From an uncultured Oscillospiraceae bacterium (lineage in GTDB: Bacteria; Bacillota; Clostridia; Oscillospirales; Ruminococcaceae), in assembly GCA_900546885.1 (NCBI GenBank), contig UREN01000023.1, forward strand, positions 1-28,971: a stretch of 28,971 nt of DNA. Direction: 5' to 3'. The translations under genes and the position numbers were made by a program. Below the pieces are notes generated by a model. That model searched no databases. It saw only the letters and a list, made by a program, of their open reading frames with translations, and had not been told where the DNA came from. Position 1 is the first letter of the stretch. Each line of letters begins with the position of its first letter. Shown here piece by piece: positions 16,501 to 24,207 of the stretch.

Positions 16501-16529
16501 AATATATGCCAATCAACAGAAAAGGTGAG
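16501..16529 (-). promoter_or_regulatory. Candidate sigma-E-like promoter of the small gene
   Basis: Minus strand CTCACCTT (16529-16522) and CATATATT (16508-16501), 13 bp apart. It resembles the sigma-E boxes (TCATATT and CATACA-T, recalled). No sigma-A promoter is visible in this gap. The match is weak and partly by eye. Confidence 0.3.
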
Positions 16530-16573
16530 AAAAGCGGCTCAAATGCCTTTGGGCCTGCCGGGAAAAGTATGTT

Positions 16574-17359
16574 TTATCTTGCTTTTTGCTTTGTGTGTTT
16601 GGCCGGGAAAAACATCTTTTTTGCGGCAACAGCCAATAGCACAACAGAGACCCACTGTGAGGTGGACAGGCCGAACCAAATGCCGCGTATTGTATCTGCG
16701 CGAAGAAATTCCAGCAGGAAGCGCGCGGGTGCATATAAGCACAGGTATAGCCATAATGCCCGGCCCTGCCCCGCTGCCCGAAGGGAAAGGCGCAATACAA
16801 AAAGAAAGATAATGGCTTCGCAGGCGGCTTCTAACAGTTGCACCGGGAAATAGGGGATGCCGTTGGGTGCGCTGAGCGAATGTGTGAACGCAATGCCAAA
16901 GCGCTGGCTTTCAAACCCATAGCAACATCCATTTAAAAAGCATCCAATGCGCCCGAACACATGAAAAAGCGGAATAGCGGGGGCGATACAATCCCAAAAC
17001 AGGGCGGCATTCAGACGGTAACGCCGCAGATACCATTGCACTGCGGCAAGAAACCCCAAAAGACCGCCATAGTATACCGTGCCGCTTGTCAGTGTGATTT
17101 GCACGAGAAGCTGCGGCCTTTGCACCAGCTGCCCCCAATATTGCATTAAGATAGGAAGAATGGTGCATAAGTACAATATTTTTCCGCCAATCAACACGCC
17201 AACAAGCCCCATGGCCCCGGCATTGGTAACATCTACAGAAGGTAACGCCAGCTTTTTACTGCGAAACAACACCAGGGCACAACAGACACATGCGCCCGCA
17301 ACACAGGCCAACCACATGCTTTGGATATTGTACCCAAAAATAGAGACAGTGGGAAACAT
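16574..17359 (-). CDS. lgt: Prolipoprotein diacylglyceryl transferase
   Basis: 261 residues; ATG 17359 chosen because GGAGGG lies five bases upstream. Lgt transfers diacylglyceryl from phosphatidylglycerol to the lipobox Cys of prelipoproteins in the cytoplasmic membrane, the first step of lipoprotein maturation. About seven membrane helices are visible. The Lgt signature HVFGRIGCFLNGCCYG sits at 133-148 with the essential Arg137, preceded by YYGGLLGF (97-103). A strong terminator (17375-17412) ends only about 16 bases before the start codon, so transcription from upstream must pass it. Firmicutes may carry more than one Lgt-like protein, so the housekeeping role is likely but not certain. 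Confidence 0.92.
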   Translation of the reverse strand: MFPTVSIFGYNIQSMWLACVAGACVCCALVLFRSKKLALPSVDVTNAGAMGLVGVLIGGKILYLCTILPILMQYWGQLVQRPQLLVQITLTSGTVYYGGLLGFLAAVQWYLRRYRLNAALFWDCIAPAIPLFHVFGRIGCFLNGCCYGFESQRFGIAFTHSLSAPNGIPYFPVQLLEAACEAIIFLFVLRLSLRAAGQGRALWLYLCLYAPARFLLEFLRADTIRGIWFGLSTSQWVSVVLLAVAAKKMFFPAKHTKQKAR

Positions 17360-17374
17360 AAAGCCCTCCAGCAG

Positions 17375-17412
17375 AAAAAGAAAGGCAGCGGAATTGTATT
17401 CCGCTGCCTTTC
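17375..17412 (-). terminator. Strong terminator or attenuator just before lgt
   Basis: Read on the minus strand, a perfect 15-bp stem (17412-17398 with 17394-17380) with a 3-nt loop is followed by TTTTT (17379-17375). It lies between the DUF4190 stop and the lgt ribosome site and leaves no room for a promoter after it. Confidence 0.9.
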
Positions 17413-17427
17413 GGTGATACAGGGATA

Positions 17428-17757
17428 TTACATGTTGGCCAGCGCGGCAAGGCCGACTCCTACGACACAAAGCGCACACACCAGCAGCACGGCGCTCAAC
17501 GCGGTGCCAATAATGCTGCACACAAAACCACCCGTGGAAATGCCGGAAGGCACCAGCTTACGGGCCTTCACGCTTACCACAATGCCAACAATGCCCAAAA
17601 TTAAGCCAACGTACACATAGATCCATGCGAACACAATAGAAAGAATGCCCAGTACCAATGCGGCAATGGCCCACCCTTTGTTATCGCCCATGCCGTCGGG
17701 TTGCCCCATACCAGCAGGTTGCATGTTGTTGTCCATGTTGTTGTCCATTTGATCCAT
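17428..17757 (-). CDS. DUF4190 domain small membrane protein
   Basis: 109 residues; ATG 17757 is preferred since AAGGAGGT lies eight bases upstream, although the frame opens 10 codons earlier. The N-terminus is a Met/Asn/Asp/Gln-rich cytoplasmic tail (residues 1-28). Two membrane helices follow (about 30-63 and 80-106) with the DUF4190 pattern GWAIAALVLGILS and LGIVGIVVS. Function is unknown in the family. It has its own sigma-A promoter and is followed by a strong terminator, then lgt. Confidence 0.85.
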   Translation of the reverse strand: MDQMDNNMDNNMQPAGMGQPDGMGDNKGWAIAALVLGILSIVFAWIYVYVGLILGIVGIVVSVKARKLVPSGISTGGFVCSIIGTALSAVLLVCALCVVGVGLAALANM

Positions 17758-17826
17758 AACAGGATACCTCCTTAAAAAAATACCCACTTTTTTGATAATT
17801 TATAAACCGCAACATATTCTATAGCC

Positions 17827-17855
17827 ATTTTAAAGGAGGATTCATATCTTGTCAA
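17827..17855 (-). promoter_or_regulatory. Sigma-A promoter of the DUF4190 gene
   Basis: Minus strand TTGACA (17855-17850), 17-bp spacer, TAAAAT (17832-17827), in an AT-rich gap with a 70-nt leader. Confidence 0.75.
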
Positions 17856-17884
17856 CAATTGTTTAAAAGGATGCGCGGATAACT

Positions 17885-19060
17885 TTAAAAATAGCTGACG
17901 CTCACACGTTTGCCCATCTTTTCCAGCGCCTCGCTTAGCTGCTTGACAAGCTGTATCTTGATGCCGAAAGTGATGGGAAGGTTCGGGTTCTGATGGGCAG
18001 GGTTGATGGCGCGCCCCACAAAAAAACTGATGTCGGTGGCATATTCAAACAGATACTGCGCAATGCGCGAGGCGCCGTCCGTCTGCAGGCTCCACAAGTT
18101 GGCAAGATCGCTGTTGTTTAAGAACACATTGGCATATTCCACCACGCGCGAAAGGGTAATAACACCCTCGGTTACAAGGTCTACGCCCTTGATGGTGGCG
18201 GTGGGGGGAATGTCCGGGTCTGTGCCATAATCCAGGCTTGTCACCACATCCTCGTGCAAATAGTTTGCCGCCAGCTTCGAGGTGGTGCCGCCGCACACAA
18301 TTTTTTTGCCCTCTTTGGCAAAAAACAGGGCCATCATTTTGCCCACGTCTGCCGGGTCTGCAGGGGGGCCTATCATCAGGTTCACCGGCTTGCGCTCGCG
18401 CACGCGCACGGCGGCCACTGTGGTGTCGTCGCCCGGCTCGCCCGCATACAGGCGGTTGCACTCGTCCACAATAAGGGCCGCCATCATTTTGGCGGAAAGG
18501 GTGTCCTCATACATGCGCTCGGCAAATTCCACCACATTGTCGCGCTGCCAGCCAAAGTTCATGCTTTGCCCCACGCCTGCCCAAATGGCGCCGTCGCTCA
18601 TGGCAATCATCATGTCGTTCAGCTGCAGGGGGAACTTGCTTTCCAGAATGGTTTTGCCCTCTATTACGCGGCTGGTGGTGGGGTAATCCCAATGTTTGCC
18701 GCCGCGCAGCAGAATGACGTTCGGGTTGTCGAACTGGATGAGCGTGGCGGTGGTGTTCTCCTCTACATGGATGATGGTAAAGGTGGAATATGCCACTTTG
18801 CGCACGCTGCACACGGGCAGCGTTTTCACAATGGTGTCCACGCATTCCTCAATGGGCATGCCGTTTTCTATCATGGTAGAGAGAATTTTGCTTGTCAGCG
18901 TAGAGAGAATGTTTGCCTTCACGCCGCTGCCAAGGCCATCTGCCAGAACCAGCGTCAGGCTGTTGTCGTTGCGGGCGATAATCTCCACGCGGTCGCCGCA
19001 AAGCTGTTCGCCCTTCTTGTTCAGGCTTACATAGCCGGTATCCGTGCAAAGCTTGTCCAT
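17885..19060 (-). CDS. SpoIIE-type PP2C serine phosphatase linked to a hydrogenase
   Basis: 391 residues, ATG 19060 after AAAGGGCGG. Residues 1-222 form a SpoIIE/PP2C phosphatase: Asp23, LADGLGSG (Asp41), SDGAIWAG (Asp156) and GDDTT (Asp211, Asp212) are the metal-binding acids. Residues 225-391 form a second domain (GPPADPADVGKM, CGGTTSKLAANYL) of unknown role that accompanies these hydrogenase-linked phosphatases. No membrane helix. It is the last gene of a three-gene operon, 17 bp after the PAS-containing hydrogenase. Such neighbours are known for sensory (group C/D) [FeFe] hydrogenases, where the phosphatase is thought to relay the redox or H2 signal through a partner protein. The substrate here is unknown, and direct sporulation SpoIIE is excluded by the lack of its membrane domain. 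Confidence 0.9.
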   Translation of the reverse strand: MDKLCTDTGYVSLNKKGEQLCGDRVEIIARNDNSLTLVLADGLGSGVKANILSTLTSKILSTMIENGMPIEECVDTIVKTLPVCSVRKVAYSTFTIIHVEENTTATLIQFDNPNVILLRGGKHWDYPTTSRVIEGKTILESKFPLQLNDMMIAMSDGAIWAGVGQSMNFGWQRDNVVEFAERMYEDTLSAKMMAALIVDECNRLYAGEPGDDTTVAAVRVRERKPVNLMIGPPADPADVGKMMALFFAKEGKKIVCGGTTSKLAANYLHEDVVTSLDYGTDPDIPPTATIKGVDLVTEGVITLSRVVEYANVFLNNSDLANLWSLQTDGASRIAQYLFEYATDISFFVGRAINPAHQNPNLPITFGIKIQLVKQLSEALEKMGKRVSVSYF

Positions 19061-19077
19061 TCAGCGCCGCCCTTTCG

Positions 19078-20757
19078 TCATTCCTCTTTCAGTGCGTCTT
19101 TCAGCTTGGTGAGGGCCACTTTCGTCTCGGCCGTCGTCTCGCCCAAAAGCGAGGCAATCTCCTGCACCACGCGCATCTGCTTTTCAATTACATCGTTGGT
19201 AATCTCCACTGTGCGCTCGGTAATTTTGGCGCGCTCGGCCGTGCGCGTCTCCTCTTCGGTGATGTCGCGCATAATGCTGAAGATGATGCGGTATTCTTTG
19301 TCGTATACAATGCTTTCGCTTACATACTTTCCATATTCCGCCAGGTATTTTTTCTTGTCTTTCACCGGGATGCCTGTGGCCATGGCTTCCATGTAATCTG
19401 CCGGGTTCAAAATGCGCACCACCGGGCAGGAGAGAATGTCGCTTGGCTGCTTCAAATTGAACAGCGCGCAGGCCGCGCGGTTGATTTGCTGCACACAAAG
19501 CTCTTCGTCCATCACAAAAATGGCGTTGGGAGTATTGTTAATCACATAGCCCGAGAAGGTCTCGGCGCGCTCTTTCAAAAAGGGCAGGCACATGGTGAGG
19601 TCGGCTTTGCCCTGGTATACGGCAATGGCCTTTTCGCGGCAGGTGGCATAGCCGCAGCTGCCGCAGTTCAGCTCTTGTTCGGGCGCTGTTTTGCCCATTT
19701 TGGCAAGAATATCCCGAATGGCCGCTTCGCCCGGCATCTGTTCGTGCGTGCCAATGTACGGCATGTGCTTTTGCAGTTCTTCGCTTTGCGGCATATCCAG
19801 CACATGGTCTGCCTCGCCGGCAAACTGCAGCACCTTGCTTTCGCCGCGCAGCACCGAGGCATGATGGTGCCGGATGCCCGGGCCGTTCACGCACGCGCCC
19901 TCGCAGGCATTCATCTCAATAAAACAGTGGTGGAACGTGCCCGCCTCAATCTCTTTCAGCGCGGCAATGCAGTTTTGCACGCCGTCCACAGAGAGATAGG
20001 TGAAATCGCTGCCTTCTGTGTGCATACTTTTGATAACGCCGCCCTTGATGGGGAAGAACTGGGCGCGCTTGCCGCCGTCCGCCTCGGGGGCAGGGCAGGC
20101 AAGTTCTACACCGGCCTCGTTCAGCCAGGCCTCCAGCTCTTCAAATGTCAGCACGGCGTCGCACAGGCCGGGGTATAGGTCTGCCTCTTCTTTTTTCGAG
20201 ATGCACGGGCCAATGAACACGGCGGCGGCGTCCGGCTGCTGCTGTTTGATGCGCTTGCAGTGTGCCAGCATGGGGCTGAGCACCGGCGCCAGATAGGGCA
20301 GCGCCAGCGGGTGGTATTTTTGAATAAGCGCGTTGATGCTGTGGCAGCACGAAGAGATAATGACATCGTGCTCGCCCGAGGCCACCATGCGCTCATACTC
20401 TGTTTTTACAATGGCCGCGCCAATGGCCGTTTCCTCGGCGTCGGCGAAGCCAAGCTGCAAAAGTGCGCGGCGCATGGAGGCAAAATCTTTTGTGGGGAAC
20501 TCTGCAATAAAAGAGGGCGCCACACTGGCCACCACCGGGCGGCCGCTTTGCAAAAGGGCCTTTACCGTGGGGATGTCATCGCGCACCTGCTTTGCATCCT
20601 GTGGGCAGTTTACAAAACAGCACCCGCATAAAATGCACTCATCTGAAATGATGTTGGCCTGCCCATCAGAAAATTTAATGCTTTTCACCGGGCAGTGGCG
20701 GATGCACTTATAACAGTTTTTACAGTTGGACCTTTTCAGCCCCAGCACTTTTTCCAT
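19078..20757 (-). CDS. PAS-domain [FeFe]-hydrogenase-like iron-sulfur protein (putative H2/redox sensor)
   Basis: 559 residues, ATG 20757, four bases after the previous stop. Domains in order: two [4Fe-4S] ferredoxin clusters (Cys12-15-18-22 and 41-44-47-51); an H-cluster domain (about 75-320); a further [4Fe-4S] motif (Cys365-368-373-390); a PAS domain (about 404-500); and a terminal helical segment. H-cluster motifs are altered but keep every ligand: L1 SSCCHS (Cys137, Cys138) in place of TSCCPxW, L2 GPCISKKEE (Cys185), and L3 EMNACEGACVNGPG (Cys285, Cys289). These departures and the PAS domain match sensory group C/D hydrogenases rather than bulk H2 producers. It lies between a [2Fe-2S] ferredoxin gene and a phosphatase gene. 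Role as a sensor that signals through the phosphatase is inferred from family and context. Confidence 0.9.
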   Translation of the reverse strand: MEKVLGLKRSNCKNCYKCIRHCPVKSIKFSDGQANIISDECILCGCCFVNCPQDAKQVRDDIPTVKALLQSGRPVVASVAPSFIAEFPTKDFASMRRALLQLGFADAEETAIGAAIVKTEYERMVASGEHDVIISSCCHSINALIQKYHPLALPYLAPVLSPMLAHCKRIKQQQPDAAAVFIGPCISKKEEADLYPGLCDAVLTFEELEAWLNEAGVELACPAPEADGGKRAQFFPIKGGVIKSMHTEGSDFTYLSVDGVQNCIAALKEIEAGTFHHCFIEMNACEGACVNGPGIRHHHASVLRGESKVLQFAGEADHVLDMPQSEELQKHMPYIGTHEQMPGEAAIRDILAKMGKTAPEQELNCGSCGYATCREKAIAVYQGKADLTMCLPFLKERAETFSGYVINNTPNAIFVMDEELCVQQINRAACALFNLKQPSDILSCPVVRILNPADYMEAMATGIPVKDKKKYLAEYGKYVSESIVYDKEYRIIFSIMRDITEEETRTAERAKITERTVEITNDVIEKQMRVVQEIASLLGETTAETKVALTKLKDALKEE

Positions 20758-20761
20758 ATCA

Positions 20762-21028
20762 TCAGCCCTCGGAAGGTTTTAAAACATCCAGCACCTTTTC
20801 CTGGAAGATGCTGTCGAACGTATCGGCGTTCAGCCCTGTCACAATCTCATCGTCTACCTTAATGGTCACGCCGTTCTGGCAGTGGCCAAGGCAGAAGGCT
20901 GCGCTGAGGGTGACGGTGTCCTCCAGGCCGTGCTCACGCAAAGCCTTTTTCAAAAGGTCAATCACCGTGTAGGAGCCCTTCAAATGGCAAGACGAACCCA
21001 CGCACACACAAATCTTCACGGATGTCAT
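20762..21028 (-). CDS. Thioredoxin-like [2Fe-2S] ferredoxin (NuoE/HndA type)
   Basis: 88 residues. ATG 21028 follows AAAGGAAA; a GTG six codons earlier has no ribosome site. The cluster ligands are Cys9 and Cys14 (CVGSSC) and Cys46 and Cys50 (CLGHC), the thioredoxin-fold [2Fe-2S] pattern of NuoE and HndA. It lacks the N-terminal helical part of full NuoE, so it is the stand-alone short form. It is the first gene of the hydrogenase-phosphatase operon and probably passes electrons to or from the hydrogenase-like protein. Confidence 0.92.
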   Translation of the reverse strand: MTSVKICVCVGSSCHLKGSYTVIDLLKKALREHGLEDTVTLSAAFCLGHCQNGVTIKVDDEIVTGLNADTFDSIFQEKVLDVLKPSEG

Positions 21029-21072
21029 CACTTTCCTTTCGCCCACGGCGCCCGGGGCAAGATACTATTTGT

Positions 21073-21101
21073 ATTATATCGAAAGCAGCAGGGAAGGTCA
21101 A
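21073..21101 (-). promoter_or_regulatory. Sigma-A promoter of the hydrogenase operon
   Basis: Minus strand TTGACC (21101-21096), 17-bp spacer, TATAAT (21078-21073), 45 bp before the first start codon. Confidence 0.85.
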
Positions 21102-21327
21102 CGCACGGCGCGAAAATAGCCGAAGGAACAGGGCGATGAGACAGGAAGCTTTTTACGAAGGGACGGTGCGGCTGTCCCTCTGCTTGCTTTCTTAAAACTA
21201 TGCGCTGAAGGGCAACGTGCTTTTGCACAGATGTTTGTGCAGGAAGTGTATGTTTTCCGGCCGGAGCGAAAGGTGCGGCTGTGCGCGGCCGCCCTGCACA
21301 CAAACCGGAAAAATACTGTAGATTCTC

Positions 21328-21356
21328 TTGACAAATGCCCCGTTTTTCGATAAGAT
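21328..21356 (+). promoter_or_regulatory. Promoter of tRNA-Ser
   Basis: TTGACA (21328-21333), 17-bp spacer, TAAGAT (21351-21356), 13 bp before the tRNA. The 226 bases between the two divergent promoters (21102-21327) show no supportable gene. Confidence 0.8.
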
Positions 21357-21369
21357 AAATAAGCGCCGC

Positions 21370-21461
21370 GGAGAGATGGCTGAGCTGGTCTAAGGCGCAC
21401 GACTGGAAATCGTGTGTGCCCCATAAAGGCACCGAGGGTTCGAATCCCTCTCTCTCCGCCA
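21370..21461 (+). tRNA. tRNA-Ser (anticodon GGA)
   Basis: Acceptor strands GGAGAGA (21370-21376) and TCTCTCC (21451-21457) pair; discriminator G and encoded CCA follow. The anticodon loop CTGGAAA gives GGA. The long variable arm (TGTGCCCCATAAAGGCAC) is that of serine tRNAs. 92 nt. Confidence 0.97.
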
Positions 21462-21463
21462 TG

Positions 21464-21503
21464 AAAAAGCCTGTAGAACCAATGTTCTACAGGCTTTTTC
21501 TTT
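21464..21503 (+). terminator. Terminator of tRNA-Ser
   Basis: A perfect 16-bp pairing (21464-21479 with 21484-21499) with loop CAAT, ending in TTTTT then CTTTT. Confidence 0.92.
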
Positions 21504-21789
21504 TGTAATCACACACTTTATAACACACTCATGTTGCGGCCCTTTGAGAAATGCCCGAAAAAGGCTGTTGCCGCGCTGCGCGGAAACAGGCGTAAACGAA
21601 AAAAATGGCGCGGGGCCGGCGGGTTATGGTATAATATTTCCACCTGGTGCACACCGGCAGCCATGGGCGCAGGCTTTGAGCGGCAGATGTGCCCTGCTGT
21701 GAACACGAAGGGGACATGCGGGCGCAAGTTGGGCCTGTATGGTGTATGGGGTAAGCCATTGAGAATAAAAGGGGCAGGAGGCATGTGTC
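21502..21789 (+). other. Gene-free leader region before the lipase-like gene
   Basis: Nearly 290 bases hold only the tail of the tRNA terminator and an extended -10 promoter at 21627-21635. The reading frames crossing it are GC-rich shadows without ribosome sites. The transcript would carry a leader of about 145 nt; no known riboswitch was recognised. Confidence 0.6.
21627..21635 (+). promoter_or_regulatory. Extended -10 promoter of the lipase-acetyltransferase genes
   Basis: TGG-TATAAT: the TGn extension directly before a perfect -10 hexamer (21630-21635). No good -35 is seen, as is usual for extended -10 promoters. Confidence 0.6.
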
Positions 21790-23151
21790 ATGGAACTTTT
21801 GAAACGCACTTTGCGCGTGCTGGCGGTTTTTGTGCTGGCAAACCTTGGCCTGCTGGAACTGCTGTGCCCGCTGCCCGGCACGGTGCACTGGCTTTTGCTT
21901 TTGGGGCTTTCGGCCTTTTATGTGTGGTTTCATGTCTGCCCGCGGCGTGCAAAAGGGGCGCCGCGGCGGCTGCGTGCCATGATAGGTGGGTACGAGCTGC
22001 TTTTGGTCTCTTTTTTGACGCTTGCGGCGGAAACCGTGTTTTATATTGTGCTGCTGTGCACGGGAATGCCGCTTGTGCCGGCCCCGTATTCTGCACCGCG
22101 GTGGGTGGCCCTTGTGGCAAACCTGCTGGTGTTCCTTCCGCTGGTGGGTGCGCTGCTGGTAAACGGCTTTTTCCGTGTGGTGTTCACATCAAAGCATCTG
22201 CGGGTGGTGTGGCGCGTGCTGCTGCTGTTTTTGTGGTGGCTGCCCTTTTTCAACATCTATTTATTTTCCCGTGTGCTGAAAGCCGTGCGCAGGGAATATT
22301 ATTTCGAGCGTGCACGGCAGGGGGCAGAGGCGGCCCATATTGAAAGCGAAGACTGCAAAACCCGTTACCCCATTGTGCTGGTGCACGGCATCTTTTTCCG
22401 GGATTGGCAGCTGTTTGGCTATTGGGGGCGCATTCCGGCTGCGCTGCGCCGCTGCGGGGCGCAAATTTATTATGGCGGGCAGCAATCTGCCCTGCCGGTG
22501 GCCCAAAGCGGGGAAGAGCTGGCCCGGCGCCTGCGCGATGTGCTGCGCGAAACAGGGGCAGAAAAGGTGAACATCATTGCACACTCGAAGGGCGGGCTGG
22601 ACAGCCGCTGGGCAATCACAAAGCTGGGGCTTGCGCCGCAGGTGGCCTCGCTTACCACCATCAACACGCCGCACCGCGGGTGTGTGTTTGCCCAGCACCT
22701 GCTGAGCACCATGCCAAAGGGGGTTGTGGGGTGGATTGCGCACAAATATAACAGCCTGTTTCACACACTGGGGGATACTTCGCCCGATTTTCTGGGCGGC
22801 GTGCAAGATTTGACGCGCGAAACCTGCCTTGCTTTCAACGCGGCCGTGCCGGACGCGCCTGATGTTTTCTACCAGAGCGTGACAAGCACCATGCGCAAAG
22901 CCTCCAGCGCGGGTTTCCCGCTGAACTTCACCTGGCACCTGGTGAAAAGATACGATAAAGAGGCCAACGACGGCCTTGTGGCGCGCACCAGCGCAGAATG
23001 GGGGCATTTCCTTGGCTGCCTTACGGTGCCCGGCAAGCGCGGCATTTCGCATGGCGACATGATAGATTTGATGCGGGAAGATGTGCCCGGCTTTGATGTG
23101 CGCGAATTTTACATTGGCCTTGTGAAGGGCCTGAAGGCGCGCGGGCTATGA
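21790..23151 (+). CDS. Membrane-anchored lipase-like alpha/beta hydrolase
   Basis: 453 residues, ATG 21790 eight bases after AGGAGG. The N-terminal 165 residues contain about five membrane helices (8-28, 32-50, 68-90, 106-128, 140-160). The catalytic domain starts at YPIVLVHGIFF (193-203, oxyanion region) and has the nucleophile elbow AHSKGG (Ser266) of the triacylglycerol-lipase type. The likely acid and base are Asp in the NDGLV segment and His in ISHGDM. Lipases of this type are normally secreted. The membrane domain here suggests an enzyme acting on membrane lipids at the cell surface or in the bilayer; side and substrate are not known. A GNAT gene follows 16 bp downstream in the same operon. 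Confidence 0.85.
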   Translation: MELLKRTLRVLAVFVLANLGLLELLCPLPGTVHWLLLLGLSAFYVWFHVCPRRAKGAPRRLRAMIGGYELLLVSFLTLAAETVFYIVLLCTGMPLVPAPYSAPRWVALVANLLVFLPLVGALLVNGFFRVVFTSKHLRVVWRVLLLFLWWLPFFNIYLFSRVLKAVRREYYFERARQGAEAAHIESEDCKTRYPIVLVHGIFFRDWQLFGYWGRIPAALRRCGAQIYYGGQQSALPVAQSGEELARRLRDVLRETGAEKVNIIAHSKGGLDSRWAITKLGLAPQVASLTTINTPHRGCVFAQHLLSTMPKGVVGWIAHKYNSLFHTLGDTSPDFLGGVQDLTRETCLAFNAAVPDAPDVFYQSVTSTMRKASSAGFPLNFTWHLVKRYDKEANDGLVARTSAEWGHFLGCLTVPGKRGISHGDMIDLMREDVPGFDVREFYIGLVKGLKARGL

Positions 23152-23167
23152 AAGAGAGGGAGACACG

Positions 23168-23935
23168 GTGACAAATCAAGAAGTGCTGTGCACGGCCCTG
23201 CGCCAGTCTGCCATAGACAGCGGCTGCAGCCCAGAGGACTTTACACGGCCCGAACACGTAGTAGTGCGCTCACGGGCCAACCCTGCCGCGCGGCGCTATT
23301 TGCAGCTTCCGTTTTTTTGCGACCTTGTCTCGTATGGCAGCAATGTGGTGGCTTCCGTTTCCCCGGAAATAGAGGCGCTGGTGCGCGCGTATGTGAACGC
23401 CCGCACGCCGGAACAATGCTTTGAAACGCCGGGTATTTACTGCCTGAATGAAGCGCTGGCCGGGTACGGCGTGCGCGTGCATCATATGGCGGAATATTTT
23501 CTGCCGGATGTAACGGCCCTGCATGCATTGCCCTGCCGGTATGAAACGCGGCTTTTGCGGCCTGCAGAATTCGCAGCGTACTATACGCCCCAGTGGGCGA
23601 ATGCACTGTGCGCGCAGCGGCGCGAGCTGGATGTGCTGGCCATGGGGGCGTTTGACGGGCAGACGCTGGTGGGCCTTGCGGGCTGTTCGGCAGACTGCAG
23701 CACCATGTGGCAGATTGGCGTGGACGTGCTGGCGCCGTACAGGCGGCAGGGCATTGCCAGTGCCCTTACCAGCGGCCTTGCAGTGGAGGCATTGCGCCGG
23801 GGGCTTGTGCCCTTTTACTGCTGTGCATGGGCGAATGTAAAATCTGCCCGCAACGCTTGGAAAAGCGGCTTTCGCCCCGCATGGGTGCAGCTGACGGCAA
23901 AGCAGACCCTCGAAAAAAAGCCGGGCTATGCCTGA
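23168..23935 (+). CDS. GNAT-family N-acetyltransferase
   Basis: 255 residues, GTG start at 23168 after GAGGGAGA. The C-terminal half is a GNAT domain: IGVDVLAPYRRQGIASAL (184-200) holds the acetyl-CoA pyrophosphate loop RRQGIA, followed by NVKSARNAWKSGFRPAW, the usual last strand and helix. The N-terminal 120 residues are a separate domain found in some clostridial GNAT proteins. The substrate is unknown. Placed 16 bp after the lipase-like gene, so probably co-transcribed, though no joint function is evident. Confidence 0.88.
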   Translation: MTNQEVLCTALRQSAIDSGCSPEDFTRPEHVVVRSRANPAARRYLQLPFFCDLVSYGSNVVASVSPEIEALVRAYVNARTPEQCFETPGIYCLNEALAGYGVRVHHMAEYFLPDVTALHALPCRYETRLLRPAEFAAYYTPQWANALCAQRRELDVLAMGAFDGQTLVGLAGCSADCSTMWQIGVDVLAPYRRQGIASALTSGLAVEALRRGLVPFYCCAWANVKSARNAWKSGFRPAWVQLTAKQTLEKKPGYA

Positions 23936-23980
23936 AACAGCGCTGCCGCCGCGGTGCGAAACTTTTCTCTTTCTTTCTGC

Positions 23981-24010
23981 TTGACGGCAGGGGCCGCGGG
24001 GCAATATAAT
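23981..24010 (+). promoter_or_regulatory. Promoter followed at once by a terminator
   Basis: TTGACG (23981-23986), 18-bp spacer, perfect TATAAT (24005-24010). A terminator ends at 24070, so this promoter yields either a short RNA of about 55 nt or a read-through transcript into ilvE. Confidence 0.7.
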
Positions 24011-24033
24011 AAAGGCGTTGAGACAATGAAGTC

Positions 24034-24070
24034 TGCCTTGGGGCCAGTGCGCCCCGGGGCAGGCTTTTTT
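24034..24070 (+). terminator. Intrinsic terminator between the acetyltransferase gene and ilvE
   Basis: TGCCTTGGGGC (24034-24044) pairs with GCCCCGGGGCA (24051-24061), with two G-T pairs and a 6-nt loop, then GGC and TTTTTT. Further hairpins at 24139-24154 (CGGTTT/AAACCG plus TTTT) and 24162-24178 (TGCCGG/CCGGCA) lie between it and ilvE. Confidence 0.82.
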
Positions 24071-24207
24071 GTTGCACGGCCATACTTTGTGGGGCGGCCC
24101 GAATGACGCCGCCAAGGCACACAAATGCGGCGGGCGTGCGGTTTTTAGAAACCGTTTTGAATGCCGGGCACACCGGCAAAAGAAATGCAAGCAAAAGGAG
24201 AATTGAT

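Noticed and set aside
21136..21195. 19-codon ORF in the gap between the hydrogenase promoter and tRNA-Ser
   Set aside because: Only a mediocre AAGGAA site, no promoter in the right direction, and no sign of conservation can be judged.
24026..24106. 26-residue ORF at the ilvE terminator as a possible attenuation leader peptide
   Set aside because: It has no run of Leu, Ile or Val codons, and its only ribosome-like bases lie at or before the predicted transcription start.
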